A stretch of DNA of 64,000 nucleotides from Variovorax sp. PAMC26660 (GCF_014302995.1 NZ_CP060295.1:4641501-4705500), one strand, 5' to 3'; shown: positions 1 through 8,081, counted from the stretch's first letter. Translations and numbers: made by a program. The notes: generated from the sequence alone by a model not told the origin.

Positions 1-527
1 TGGTCGTGAACTCTTACGCGGTCCACGCTACGGCAAATTCGTTTGCATGAAGTCATTTTTGTTTTTCTCGTCGTAGTGACTTCGACGCGCTGGTATGAGA
101 TTCAGCTTGCCTGTGGAGGCAACGCTCAGGATCTTTGAGCGAGGCTCGATTCTAACAGAAGGCCTCCGAGCAGTCCCTCTCGGGCGCCGCCCACATTGAG
201 GCAACGCTGAACAAGCCATCGCATTTCACACGGGGGCGACAACGTCGACGGGACGCCGCCCATGAACTGCGTCAAGTGTTCAGCCGGAACTCTTTCCCCC
301 CTCCTGAGAGACCGCTCTTCGCGGCAGAGAATTTTCAAGGCCTCGCACGGGGCCCTTTTTCTTGTCCCATTCTTTCCCCAGAAGCCCGCTCTGCTCTGGC
401 TCAAGCAAGGCGAACAAAGACCCGATCTCGCCATAAAATTCCCGCCCCCCCATCCGCAACGCCGCTCATCCATCACGGCGGCGGCGATCATAGGGCCGTA
501 ACAACAACATCACAGGGAATCGAAAAC
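1..527. other. no supported gene; left window edge
   Basis: I see no convincing coding region here. Reading frames on both strands lack ribosome binding sites and protein-like composition. The stretch carries one arm of a 55-bp inverted repeat (199-253) and the promoter side of the small lipoprotein gene that follows. It probably belongs to the decayed prophage that fills the first 4.9 kb. Confidence 0.5.
199..253 (+). repeat. 55-bp inverted repeat, left arm
   Basis: This arm is the reverse complement of 1129-1183 with only two mismatches in 55 bases. The two arms bracket about 0.9 kb holding a lipoprotein gene. No transposase lies between them, so this is either a MITE-like unit or the ends of an insertion sequence whose transposase has gone. 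The two arms are seen; the mobile origin is inferred. Confidence 0.75.
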
Positions 528-935
528 ATGGAGCTCTCGCCGCTCAAACTCGTCGCGCTGATCACAATACCGCTGCTGAGCGCCGGTTGCGTGCCTCGGG
601 TTGCCCAAGATGATCCCAAAGGCACTCAGGAGACGGGCACGTTGCAGCGCGTCGAGTTCATTCGACCCTCAGCAACCGGGGTCAACGCTTCCCCACCAGG
701 GGCTTACTCCTCGATCGGCGCCAGCGCGGGCGCGAACGCCGCAGCCGCCTATGTTCTGCAGCCCTATCACCTCTGCGTTGTCGAACTGAAGGAGCACCAG
801 TTCGTAAATGTGCGCTGGGGATGCAATGCGAAGTTAGCGCCCGGAACGTGTGTCAATGTCTTCACGGCATCGGCCGAAGCCAGACAATACTTCCCGCGAA
901 CGCCGTCGCTCGTAGCTTGCAATAATCCCAGCTAA
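528..935 (+). CDS. small lipoprotein, unknown function
   Basis: Encodes 135 residues starting with a short signal sequence and a lipobox (LLSAGC), so it should be lipidated and exported to the envelope. The mature part is polar, with an alanine/glycine-rich stretch around residues 60-75 and four further cysteines that could pair. I do not recognise a family. The reading frame is open further upstream, but the start at 528 is preferred because an AGGGA-type ribosome binding site precedes it and it puts the signal peptide at the N-terminus. It sits inside the 55-bp inverted repeats, so it may be cargo of a mobile unit or a prophage accessory gene. Confidence 0.6.
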   Translation: MELSPLKLVALITIPLLSAGCVPRVAQDDPKGTQETGTLQRVEFIRPSATGVNASPPGAYSSIGASAGANAAAAYVLQPYHLCVVELKEHQFVNVRWGCNAKLAPGTCVNVFTASAEARQYFPRTPSLVACNNPS

Positions 936-1292
936 AGCGCCGCTGATTTCGCCCCTCTGTTGGCACTCCGTCGGCATCATGCTTTTGCATGAAGCAACAA
1001 ACCCTTGCCATGGTCGTCGCGAGAACGTGCAGCATGAGTGTGTCCGTGTCGCGCCTGGCTCACGCCTTGGCACGGGAAAGCGGTCCCCTTTGCTCCAAAT
1101 TGCGTCCGCCTATTCAAGGATTCGGGTATCCCGTCGACGTTGTCGCTCCGGTGTGAAATGCGATGGCTTGTTCAGCGTTGCCTTAAGCCGCTCGGTCACA
1201 TCTTGGGATTGAAGTTTAAGGGCCGCCTTCCTGGTCACGGCGGCGGATCTGCTGGTCTTGCGTCCGTAACCGCACCGGCGCACAGTGCGCAG
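936..1292. other. intergenic, contains right repeat arm
   Basis: No gene is supported. The stretch holds the right arm of the inverted repeat (1129-1183). Short open frames crossing it read through the repeat and have no ribosome binding site. Confidence 0.5.
1129..1183 (-). repeat. 55-bp inverted repeat, right arm
   Basis: Inverted copy of 199-253 (53 of 55 positions match). The arms keep near identity although the neighbouring genes are decayed, which suggests a recent arrival or a constraint on the DNA itself. Confidence 0.75.
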
Positions 1293-1499
1293 ATGGTTCA
1301 CCCCGTCATTGAACTCTTCGAGCAGCGAGCTGCTTTGCTGGAAATGCAGGGAAGCAGTGCCGGCCTAGATGGCGCGATTGCCAACCTGGCCGCTTGGATG
1401 GCGTTGGCGCAGGATCACCTCACTGCGGATGACTGGGTAGTGCTGGGGGAGATTGGTGGCACGCTGTACCGGGAGGGGGCAAGCAGGCGACGCCCATGA
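1293..1499 (+). CDS. hypothetical small protein
   Basis: A 68-residue acidic protein predicted to be mostly helical (it opens MVHPVIELFEQRAALLEMQ). Its composition looks protein-like, unlike the surrounding shadow frames, but no clear ribosome binding site precedes the ATG, and the frame is open further upstream through the inverted repeat. I do not recognise it. It could be a small phage accessory protein. Confidence 0.35.
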   Translation: MVHPVIELFEQRAALLEMQGSSAGLDGAIANLAAWMALAQDHLTADDWVVLGEIGGTLYREGASRRRP

Positions 1500-1559
1500 A
1501 AAAGCCACCTCAAGGGCGGCGTTCGCATCTTGCGCAGGCCCTTGAGGCCACGTATCGGA

Positions 1560-1772
1560 TCAGCAGATCCGGAATCGCTGCCCTCTGCTATTGGTGCGCC
1601 AGCAGGTCTCGCCGCGAGGCGCACGGTGCGTGGACCTATGAACAGCATGCCGGGGAGCCGAGTGCCGTTCGCTATGTGCGCTGCGGTGATGACCATGGCT
1701 GCTACCGTGACCGCGCGCAAGGCTGGTCGACAGGGCGCATGCGGCGATCAGGAATATCGCGAGTTGCTTCAT
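1560..1772 (-). CDS. small secreted His/Ser-rich protein
   Basis: Seventy residues with a typical Sec signal peptide (MKQLAIFLIAACALSTSLA) followed by a histidine-, serine- and arginine-rich basic stretch and a short C-terminal part with two cysteines. A good ribosome binding site (GGAGGAG) lies just upstream, which fixes the start at 1772 rather than at the longer frame opening at 1808. Export to the periplasm is likely. The His-rich part could bind metal, but that is inference. Similar small exported proteins often sit among prophage accessory genes. Confidence 0.6.
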   Translation of the reverse strand: MKQLAIFLIAACALSTSLARGHGSSHGHHRSAHSERHSAPRHAVHRSTHRAPRGETCWRTNSRGQRFRIC

Positions 1773-1920
1773 CAGGTTGTCTCCTCCCAAAATTCCCGCG
1801 AGCCGCACGGGCGCGGATGTTTTCGCTTGTTCAGAGCTATGTGCCCGTTCTCACCGCGCGCACCTCCCGCTGCTGCGTCCTTCCCGATTTTGGGAACACT
1901 GGGTCAGCACAGGCCGGACG

Positions 1921-2388
1921 TTAGTCCCCGAACTCTTTTTTCATAGCAAGGTAGAACTTGTCGCCAGGCCCTGAAAGCGCCTCGCACAGTGCGTGTCGTG
2001 AGCCCGGGTACTCCCCGCCGCAGACGGACTTCCAGCGGGCGACCAGATCGCACTTCTGATGGAGCTGCATCAGTTCCTCGACTGACGATGACTTCGAGCG
2101 GATGGAGAGCCAGTACATCTGGAAATCCTCGGTCCGTGGGGGCTGAACGATGGCCGAGGTCGTAGAGGACTTCTCGTAAAAGAACGGAGTGTTGCCAACG
2201 TAGCCACCCATGCGGTTCTTCGCATTCACGAGGCCGCAAAAATTCCCCTTGGCTGCGCCTGGCTGCACTTCGGTGAACGTAGCGCTACCGGGGTCGTTCA
2301 GAAGCAGTTTGACTCCACTCTCTGCTTCGCCTTGCCCGGTGCATCCAGTGATCGCAACAGCCATTGCAATCATGAAAAGTCGTCTCAT
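1921..2388 (-). CDS. lipoprotein, unknown function
   Basis: A 155-residue predicted lipoprotein: basic N-terminus, short hydrophobic segment and lipobox ITGC (Cys about residue 16). The mature domain has a sequence resembling proteins where a 'lndPgSatf' turn precedes a 'CGxVnaKNrmGgYvG' segment; that segment is visible here as CGLVNAKNRMGGYVG. This type is common as a small exported protein in proteobacteria and phages. The ribosome binding site AAAGGAGAG directly precedes the ATG. No enzymatic role can be assigned. It stands alone on the minus strand within the prophage remnant. Confidence 0.65.
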   Translation of the reverse strand: MRRLFMIAMAVAITGCTGQGEAESGVKLLLNDPGSATFTEVQPGAAKGNFCGLVNAKNRMGGYVGNTPFFYEKSSTTSAIVQPPRTEDFQMYWLSIRSKSSSVEELMQLHQKCDLVARWKSVCGGEYPGSRHALCEALSGPGDKFYLAMKKEFGD

Positions 2389-2529
2389 CTCTCTCCTTTG
2401 TTTTTTGAATCTAGACCGCCCGTTCCGGCGATCTTAGGGGCTGCGATTGCTGGCGTGCTGGTCTGAGTGACCAACCGCTCCACTTTGCTGCGCGCCAGAG
2501 CCACAGCCCTCCTAGGGTGGTGAATCTTA

Positions 2530-2754
2530 AGCGGCGGGTGGCGCAAAGAAGCGCTCGATGTCAGCGATGGTCCTCTCGCCCAGAACGTCGGCGAACACAT
2601 GGAGCACCGCGGCGAGGGGATGAAGGAATGCTTCGCCTCTGCCGACCACAAGGAAGGTGTCGCCAGTTTCTTGGAGCGCCGTCCGGCGGTGTTTACGGGC
2701 AACGAGGCCCCGCTAGGGCGACGCGAGTCGCTCGGCGAGCGTTTGCTGCTGTAG
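2530..2754 (+). pseudogene. enoyl-CoA hydratase C-terminal remnant
   Basis: The plus-strand frame through 2536-2715 reads like the end of a crotonase-family enoyl-CoA hydratase, with segments such as GPLAQNVGEHMEHRGEGM and SADHKEGVASFLERRPAVF. In that family this stretch is the C-terminal trimerisation helix region. Nothing upstream resembles the catalytic domain, and the frame closes upstream at 2521 with a stop, so only the tail of the gene remains. It is a metabolic-gene scrap between a phage lipoprotein and phage lysis-gene remnants, evidence of rearrangement. Confidence 0.5.
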
Positions 2755-2760
2755 CTCTAG

Positions 2761-3087
2761 TCCCATGCTGCTCGCAGCCAAGAGAAGCGGTTGGACGAAG
2801 GACGGGCTGGGGATGCTGAGCGCAGGGTGCGCCAGCAACTCGATACCTTCTGCGCCGTCGTCCGTGCAGCCAGCGCAGAGGCCGGCCCTGCCGGCGGAAG
2901 TCCGCCAGCCGAAGCCGCGCTCGATCTGCTTGCCGACCTGCTCGGCGGGAGTGGAGCAGCTCTTGTCGAGCTGGGAAAGTTCGCTGGCAGTGCCCACTCT
3001 GCCGGCGTCACCTGCGAGTGCTACGTCGACGCCTTAAGACCAGTGCGCGCTGCTACCGGTGAAGCAGCACCGCCAGCGCCTCGATGA
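2761..3087 (+). pseudogene. degenerate Rz-like (DUF2514) spanin remnant
   Basis: The frame from the stop at 2758 to 3087 matches the periplasmic half of DUF2514/Rz-like inner-membrane spanins: an alanine/arginine-rich helical part, then a C-terminus of the type 'DLLADLLG...LGKFAGSAHSAGVTCE'. The intact Rz at 61822-62352 ends in the same way (VLADVLSRADARAG, then AKFADSAHIAGTACERY). The N-terminal membrane anchor is missing, so the product could not span the periplasm. The homologous order at the other end of the window confirms that this is a phage lysis cassette. Confidence 0.65.
2765..3037 (+). pseudogene. Rz1-like outer-membrane spanin, decayed, nested in Rz frame
   Basis: In the +1 frame relative to the Rz remnant lies a 90-residue frame with an Rz1 signature: a lipobox-like MLSAGC (Cys about residue 22), a proline-rich stretch and RPALPAEVRQP, then CLPTCSAG. 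The intact Rz1 at 62060-62371 has PRIPALPAEARQP and CLPMCSAA at the same places. The segment before the cysteine is charged rather than hydrophobic, so lipoprotein export is probably lost. The overlapping two-frame layout is typical of Rz/Rz1 pairs. Confidence 0.55.
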
Positions 3088-3179
3088 AGGTTCTCCGCGA
3101 CTACTCCGACGAGCGCATCAAGGCTGGCGCTCGATCGGGTGCCGCGGGTGGGGGGGCGTCACCCCGGCTCAGCGGTTCA

Positions 3180-3307
3180 ACTGGGACATGACAGTGCTGG
3201 CAGGCGGGGCCGCCCTGATCGAGCCGGGGACGTTCGTCGCCGGAGCCTTCATCGCCGGCACAGTCTGCGAACGCCATGCCGAAAAACGGCAGTCTCTCAA
3301 TCGCTAG
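3180..3307 (+). pseudogene. second Rz-like C-terminal remnant
   Basis: The end of this frame (FVAGAFIAGTVCERHAEKR) again resembles the C-terminus of DUF2514/Rz-like spanins (compare ADSAHIAGTACERYADGLQ at 62.3 kb). It is directly followed by sequence homologous to the bases after the intact Rz (gctgcccac-tcac, then a GC hairpin). So this locus holds two successive Rz tails, probably from two phages or from a duplication. Confidence 0.45.
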
Positions 3308-3330
3308 GCTGCCCACATCACCCGATCTCC

Positions 3331-3358
3331 ACCCTCAGCGGTTGCGCTGGGGGCGTTG
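3331..3358 (+). terminator. degenerate terminator hairpin after lysis genes
   Basis: CCCTCAGCG pairs imperfectly with CGCTGGGGG, but the run of T that should follow has become TTGTCG. The matching site after the intact lysis cassette (62381-62410) has a perfect stem and five T. This copy has probably lost termination activity. Confidence 0.4.
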
Positions 3359-3395
3359 TCGTTTCTGACCGCCGCTGACAAAGCACAATAGGGGG

Positions 3396-4502
3396 ATGAT
3401 GGCCGTTACAGACAATCGCTTGCACTTCCTCGACGGCCTCCGAGGCTGGGGTTCGCTCGTTGTGTTGATGGCGCATGTCTACGGCGAAGGATTCCCGATC
3501 AGCGACCAAGTCACTGCGATCCTGTCGAAGCTGGTGGTCTTCAACGCGGGATTGGCCGTCTGGATCTTCTTCCTCGTGTCGGGCTTCTCGCTGGCAATCG
3601 GTTTTTGCCGGAACCGAGACAGCAATGTGCTTGTGAAGGTCGCTCTTGGTCGCTACGTGCGGCTGGCCGTTCCGATTTTCTGTGCGGCCGCGGTCCTCTA
3701 CTTACTTTTTGCGCTGGGCTTCGTTTTGCCGGCCGAGCAGCGGCTACCGAAGTTCCAGAACTTCCTCCCATTGGCTCCATCCCTCTGGGATGTGGTCCGC
3801 TTCTCTTTTTTCGACACCTTCTTCGCTTACAGCTACGCGACCACGTTGATCGGACCGCTATGGACGATGCCGTTCGAGTTGTGGGGCTCTTGCTTGGTGC
3901 TGGGCACGTTGTTTGTCGTAGGCCGCCTTGAACGGCGCTTCTACGTCTATGCGGTGCTCGGCGCGGTCTCCTTTTTTATCAACCCCATCTTCTCGGCCTT
4001 CGTTGTCGGAATGGTGCTGGCTGAAGTGCACGTCTCCGACTTTTGGAAGCGAAACGCCATCGGCCTCTCTGCTCCAGCCTTTCTCGTGTTCCTGGTAGCT
4101 TTCTACGGCGCATCTCTGTTGCCCAAAGTAGGGCCAAACCCAGAATGGGCCTACCTGATCGTGGCTTCGCTGCTGACCATCTCATGCGTCTTCAGCAAGA
4201 CTCTGTCGACGTTTCTTTCAGGCCGACTGAGCCGCTTCCTGGGACGTATCTCGTTCCCCCTTTATCTGATCCATGGCCCTCTGATGCTGTCCTACGCGAA
4301 CATGGTGTATCGCTGGGTAGGGGATCCCACAGACGCGCAGAAGGTGCTGCTGAATCTGTCGACTGTCGCCTTGTGCATCGCCTGCGCGACATTGCTTGCT
4401 CCGATCGATCGCTGGGGCGTTGCTGCGGCCAAGCACTTCAGCAGCTACGTGATGGGCCGCAAGTCAGCGGCGCGCCAAGCTGCCGAACAGGCGGCGAAGT
4501 AG
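3396..4502 (+). CDS. acyltransferase 3 family membrane protein
   Basis: A 368-residue integral membrane protein of the acyltransferase 3 (OafA/NodX-like) family. The N-terminal motif FLDGLRGWGSLVVLMAHV contains the arginine and histidine typical of the family; about ten hydrophobic segments follow, and a late RFLGRISFPLYLIHGP motif is also characteristic. Such enzymes O-acetylate surface polysaccharide in the inner membrane. It follows the decayed lysis genes exactly where the right prophage carries its cargo methyltransferase, so it is best read as a lysogenic-conversion gene. The start could be either of two adjacent ATGs (3396 or 3399). The gene appears intact although its phage is not. 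Confidence 0.85.
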   Translation: MMAVTDNRLHFLDGLRGWGSLVVLMAHVYGEGFPISDQVTAILSKLVVFNAGLAVWIFFLVSGFSLAIGFCRNRDSNVLVKVALGRYVRLAVPIFCAAAVLYLLFALGFVLPAEQRLPKFQNFLPLAPSLWDVVRFSFFDTFFAYSYATTLIGPLWTMPFELWGSCLVLGTLFVVGRLERRFYVYAVLGAVSFFINPIFSAFVVGMVLAEVHVSDFWKRNAIGLSAPAFLVFLVAFYGASLLPKVGPNPEWAYLIVASLLTISCVFSKTLSTFLSGRLSRFLGRISFPLYLIHGPLMLSYANMVYRWVGDPTDAQKVLLNLSTVALCIACATLLAPIDRWGVAAAKHFSSYVMGRKSAARQAAEQAAK

Positions 4503-4593
4503 TTCGCGCCAGGCTGCTCCACCAGGCGACGCCTGGCCGACCTTCAGCTCCAGCCGACAGTCCGAGCGCCCCCCTAAAACAAGGAGGAGTCAT

Positions 4594-4716
4594 CTAGCGG
4601 CTCAGTGGGCGCAGGGGCTTGGTCAACTTCGTCTTCTTGGCGCGCAGCACGAGCTGCGCAGGGTAGGTGTCGAGCTGATCCATCCACTGCTTGAAGAACT
4701 TCGGCGTGCGCGAGCA
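4594..4716 (-). pseudogene. unidentified C-terminal gene fragment at phage edge
   Basis: A minus-strand frame ending at a TAG (4594-4596) has protein-like composition: FFKQWMDQLDTYPAQLVLRA followed by a lysine-rich tail. No start or upstream domain is present, and the frame runs into the attachment-site region. By position it could be the end of an integrase or other phage-edge gene, but I cannot identify it. Confidence 0.3.
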
Positions 4717-4819
4717 TAGGGGTTGCCCAAGGGGGCCGGACGCCCTCGAAAATTCACTCGTTTCTCACAGGCGAGAGGTTTGGGTTTCTGAAACCCGCAT
4801 GGATAAAGGCTTGCGGGGC

Positions 4820-4855
4820 GATTACTCGGGGGTTCAAATCCCCCCAACTCCATCA
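4820..4855 (+). other. attachment-type site: 3' end of a tRNA/tmRNA gene
   Basis: GGGGG-TTCAAAT-CCCCC forms a perfect T-stem and loop, followed by a 7-base acceptor strand CAACTCC, a discriminator A and TCA in place of CCA. No D-arm or anticodon arm precedes it, so only the 3' end is here. The acceptor would pair with GGGGTTG, which fits a betaproteobacterial tmRNA (ssrA), a common phage integration target. The RNA gene's terminator follows at 4867, so this is the chromosomal side of an att site and the prophage lies to its left. Phage identity is inferred from neighbouring genes; the full RNA gene is not in the window. Confidence 0.6.
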
Positions 4856-4866
4856 ACACAACGTCC

Positions 4867-4902
4867 AAGGGCGTTCGCTGAAGTCCAGTGAACGCCCTTT
4901 TC
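4867..4902 (+). terminator. rho-independent terminator
   Basis: AAGGGCGTTC (4867-4876) pairs perfectly with GAACGCCCTT (4890-4899), followed by T residues. It lies 12 bases after the tRNA/tmRNA 3' end and is most simply that RNA gene's own terminator. Confidence 0.8.
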
Positions 4903-5149
4903 CACTGGAAAATCAGTTGCCTTTCGGGCGAGGGCATCCGGCGCGATTTGTTCGCAGCAAGGCCGAACCGGGGAGCAAGCTGGGTGAAGCCGCCGTCATG
5001 GGACATTGCTCCCCGGCTACCACCTATTTCCCGCCCAGGAGCCCCGTTCACGCCAACTGACAAACAACTGCAAGAACGCCGGCTCAGCAAGCTTCGGGCT
5101 GCGACCCTCGATCAATCCAAGGGCATGGTGGACATGGTTTGTTCCCGAG

Positions 5150-5405
5150 TCAGAGAACCGGGTGAAAGTCGTGAACAGCGCTGATTGATTCGAGCAGCGA
5201 AGCGGCGCGCGACAGTGTCGATTCAGCCAGCCAGATCGACACGATCTGCACCTCGATCGGCATGCCGTCGCGGCTCGTTCCAAACCTGATCGACACCCCG
5301 GCAGGCCGGTCAGATTCAGTGGCACGGTCGAGCCCTGGAGGCAGGTCGCGTCCACCTTCTGTGCGTTGATGATGAATTCCGTGACCCCATGCTTTTGGGT
5401 CGGCC
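5150..5405 (-). pseudogene. amidase C-terminal remnant with frameshift
   Basis: Two overlapping minus-strand frames together read as the end of an amidase-signature enzyme (GatA/AtzF-like). The upstream one gives EFIINAQKVDATCLQGSTVP then LNLTGLPG. The downstream one continues VSIRFGTSRDGMPIEVQIV and ends in a helix at a normal stop. A single missing base in the G run at about 5296-5300 separates them. The catalytic Lys-Ser-Ser region is absent upstream. It is a dead gene between the phage attachment site and the sugar operon, probably truncated by the integration or a later deletion. Confidence 0.6.
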
Positions 5406-5451
5406 ACATCGGCGGGCTTTTCGCTGCGCTGTTGGCGCGCCGCAAAAGCCC

Positions 5452-6495
5452 TCAGCCCTGCTTGCGCATCGCGAAGCAGGCCCCGGCCACGAGGATGAAG
5501 GCCCCGATGATGACCTTCTGCCAGGTGCTCGGCACGCCCGCCAGGATGAGCACATTGTTGATCAGCGTGACCAGCACGACGCCAAGCAGCGTGCCGCCCA
5601 CGGTGCCGCTGCCGCCGGTGATGCGCGCGCCGCCGAGGATCACGGCGGCGATCACGTCCAGCTCGTTGCCCACCAGGTCGAAAGGATTGGCCAGCCGCGT
5701 GCTCGACACATGCACGATGCCCGCAAGGCCCGACAGGAAGCCCGCGTATGCGAACACGAAGATGTGAACGGTGCGCAGGTTGTAACCCAGCCGCTCCGCA
5801 ATCGCCAGGCTGCCGCCAATCGCATACACGGCGCGGCCGATGAGCGTGCGGTTCAACAGCCACCAGGTCAGCACCGCCGCGCCAGCCAGCACCAGCACCG
5901 TGGCCGGCAGTACCGCGTGCAGGCCCTGCGGCGTGTCGAAGCGCCAGAGCGCGAGCTTGCCGAAAGCGTCCATCGGCGCCGGCACGTTCATGAAGAAGAC
6001 GGTGCCGACAAAGGTCAGCAGGATGCCGCGATACAGGTACTGCGTACCGATGGTCACGATCAGCGAGGGCGCCTTGAGCCAGTGCACCAGCAGGCCGTTG
6101 AGCACGCCGAGCACCGCACCGCTGACCGCACCCGCCACCAGCAGCAGCGCGATCGGCGCTTCCGGAAAATAGTTCAGCACGAGCTTGGTGATGCTGTACA
6201 TCGTGAGCGCGGCAATCGCTGCGAACGACACGTCGATGCCGCCCGCGGCCAGCACGATCAGCACGCCGAGCGCGAACAGGCCCAGCACCGTGCAGGCGCG
6301 CACGATGTCGAACAGCACCGGCAACTGGAAGAAGCTCGGGTTGATCGCACCCACCACCAGGCACACCAGCACGATCAGCGCCAGTGTGAAGACCGAGGGG
6401 CGTTGCGCGAGCCAGTGGCGCCAGGATGAGCGGGCCCGGGGCTCGGGTGCTGCGGGCACAGCGGTGGTGTGCGCTTGCATGGTGGAAGCCGTCAT
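5452..6495 (-). CDS. sugar ABC transporter permease (RbsC-like)
   Basis: A 347-residue inner-membrane permease of the BPD_transp_2 (RbsC/LsrC-like) family with eight to ten hydrophobic segments. The family loop appears as ANPFDLVGNELDVIAAVILG followed by GGARITGGSGT, the region that contacts the ATPase. The start at 6495 overlaps the ATPase stop by 4 bases (ATGA), implying translational coupling; an internal ATG at 6480 is less likely. It is the last gene of the minus-strand pentose operon and pairs with the second permease at 9108-10160, as in heterodimeric sugar importers. Confidence 0.9.
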   Translation of the reverse strand: MTASTMQAHTTAVPAAPEPRARSSWRHWLAQRPSVFTLALIVLVCLVVGAINPSFFQLPVLFDIVRACTVLGLFALGVLIVLAAGGIDVSFAAIAALTMYSITKLVLNYFPEAPIALLLVAGAVSGAVLGVLNGLLVHWLKAPSLIVTIGTQYLYRGILLTFVGTVFFMNVPAPMDAFGKLALWRFDTPQGLHAVLPATVLVLAGAAVLTWWLLNRTLIGRAVYAIGGSLAIAERLGYNLRTVHIFVFAYAGFLSGLAGIVHVSSTRLANPFDLVGNELDVIAAVILGGARITGGSGTVGGTLLGVVLVTLINNVLILAGVPSTWQKVIIGAFILVAGACFAMRKQG

Positions 6496-8081
6496 GAGAA
6501 TGCGGGAGAGGGGGTATCGGAAACCAGCGCGCGGTACAGATCGCTTTCGGCCAGCCCTTGCGCGTCGAAGTCGTGGGCGATGCGGCCCTTGCGCATGAGC
6601 AGGATGCGGTCGCAGTTCTGCAGCAATTCCTGCAGGTCGTCGCTGACCAGGATCACGCCCAGCCCCTGCTCGGCCAGCCGCTGGATGATGCGGTAGATGG
6701 TGTCCTTGGAGCCCACGTCCACGCCCACGGTCGGGCCGTGCAATATCAGCACGCGAGGATCGATGGCGAGCCAGCGCCCGATCAGCACGCGCTGCTGGTT
6801 GCCACCCGAGAGCGACTGCACAGGCCGGTCCACGTCGGGCGTGGCGATCTGCAGGTCTGCAACCGTGCGTTCGGCCAGCGCCTGGCACTGGCGCGCATCG
6901 AGTGCGCCGAAGCGCCCGCGCAGGCGGCTGAGCACGGCCGTGACGATGTTGTCGCGGATCGGCTTGTCGAGAAAGAGGCCTTCGCTGAGCCGGTCTTCGG
7001 GCACATAGCCGATGCCCTGGCGGATGCCGTCGGCCGGTGTCTTCAGCGTGATCGCCTTGGACGCGAGCGAGATGCGGCCGCGGTCTGCCGCCTGTACGCC
7101 CGCGAGCGCCATCGCCAGCTCGTTGCGCCCCGAATCGAGCAGCCCGGTAATGCCCAGGATCTCGCCCTTGTGCAGCGTGAAGCCCACGTCGCTGAACTGT
7201 GTGCCACGGCCCAGCGCCTCGACTTGCAGCAGCACCTCGCCGTCGTGCGAGCGGTGGCGCAAGCGTGCGCCGTCGAGCTGCTTGCCGGTCATCCAGTGTG
7301 CGAGCTCGGCCTTGGTGAAGTCCTTGATCGGACCCTGCGCAACCTTGGTGCCGTCGCGGAACACGATGGCCTGGCCGCCCATGGCGATGCACTCGTCGAG
7401 CTTGTGGCTCACGAACAGCACCGCCACGCCCTGTGCGCGCAACGCTTCGACCACGTGCACGAGGTTGTCCACCTCCTTCTGCGTCAGCGAGGTGGTGGGC
7501 TCGTCCATGATGACCATGCGCGCGCGCGTGGCCACGGCGCGCGCGATCGCCACCAACTGGCGCGTGGCAATCGGCAGTTCGTCGACACGGCGCGCCAGGA
7601 AGGCGGCGTCGGTCGGCAGCTTCACTGTCTGCAGCGCGCGCACGGCCGTGGCCGCCACCGCCTTGCGGTCGAAGCGCCGCGCCAGCTTGCCGTTGGTGCT
7701 CACCAGTTGCTCGCTGAGTGCGACGTTCTCGGCCACGCTCATGTTCGGCAGCAGGGACAGGTCCTGGTAGACCGTCTCGATGCCGAGCGTGAGCGCCTGC
7801 AGCGGCGACAGCGCTTCGTGCGGCGTGCCGTCGATCACGATGCGGCCCTGGCTCGGCGGCTGCGCGCCCGAGATGATCTTGATCAGCGTGCTCTTGCCGC
7901 AGCCGTTCTCGCCGAGCAGGTGGTAGATCTGGCCGGCCTCGATCGTCAGGTCGATGCCGCGCAGTGCATGCACGCCCGCGAAGCGCTTGTGCACGTCCTG
8001 TACTTCGAGAAAGACGCGACGCCCCGCCGGCGCGGCCGGAAAGTGCGGGACGGGCGTGGAGAGCGCTGCTGCAAGCGTCAT
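6492..8081 (-). CDS. sugar ABC transporter ATPase, two-domain (RbsA-like)
   Basis: A 529-residue cytoplasmic ATPase with two fused ABC domains, as in RbsA, MglA and XylG. The N-terminal domain has an intact Walker A (GENGCGKST), a degenerate signature (LPIATRQ) and a Walker B with MDEPTTSLT. The C-terminal domain has a degenerate P-loop (GLLDSGRNEL) but a perfect LSGGNQQ signature, and HGPT instead of DEPT. This asymmetry is normal for carbohydrate-uptake family 2 importers. It starts 11 bases after the binding-protein gene and overlaps the permease by 4 bases, so it forms part of one transcript. Confidence 0.92.
   Translation of the reverse strand: MTLAAALSTPVPHFPAAPAGRRVFLEVQDVHKRFAGVHALRGIDLTIEAGQIYHLLGENGCGKSTLIKIISGAQPPSQGRIVIDGTPHEALSPLQALTLGIETVYQDLSLLPNMSVAENVALSEQLVSTNGKLARRFDRKAVAATAVRALQTVKLPTDAAFLARRVDELPIATRQLVAIARAVATRARMVIMDEPTTSLTQKEVDNLVHVVEALRAQGVAVLFVSHKLDECIAMGGQAIVFRDGTKVAQGPIKDFTKAELAHWMTGKQLDGARLRHRSHDGEVLLQVEALGRGTQFSDVGFTLHKGEILGITGLLDSGRNELAMALAGVQAADRGRISLASKAITLKTPADGIRQGIGYVPEDRLSEGLFLDKPIRDNIVTAVLSRLRGRFGALDARQCQALAERTVADLQIATPDVDRPVQSLSGGNQQRVLIGRWLAIDPRVLILHGPTVGVDVGSKDTIYRIIQRLAEQGLGVILVSDDLQELLQNCDRILLMRKGRIAHDFDAQGLAESDLYRALVSDTPSPAFS

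Noticed and set aside
4888..5184. 98-residue plus-strand frame after the att site
   Set aside because: Some stretches look protein-like (LQERRLSKLRAATLDQSKG), but it starts in the terminator and overlaps the amidase remnant; no family or ribosome binding site supports it.
5452..7392. Long 646-residue minus-strand frame covering permease and part of the ATPase
   Set aside because: Only its last 347 codons are a permease; the N-terminal half is arginine-rich antisense-type sequence overlapping the true ATPase frame.
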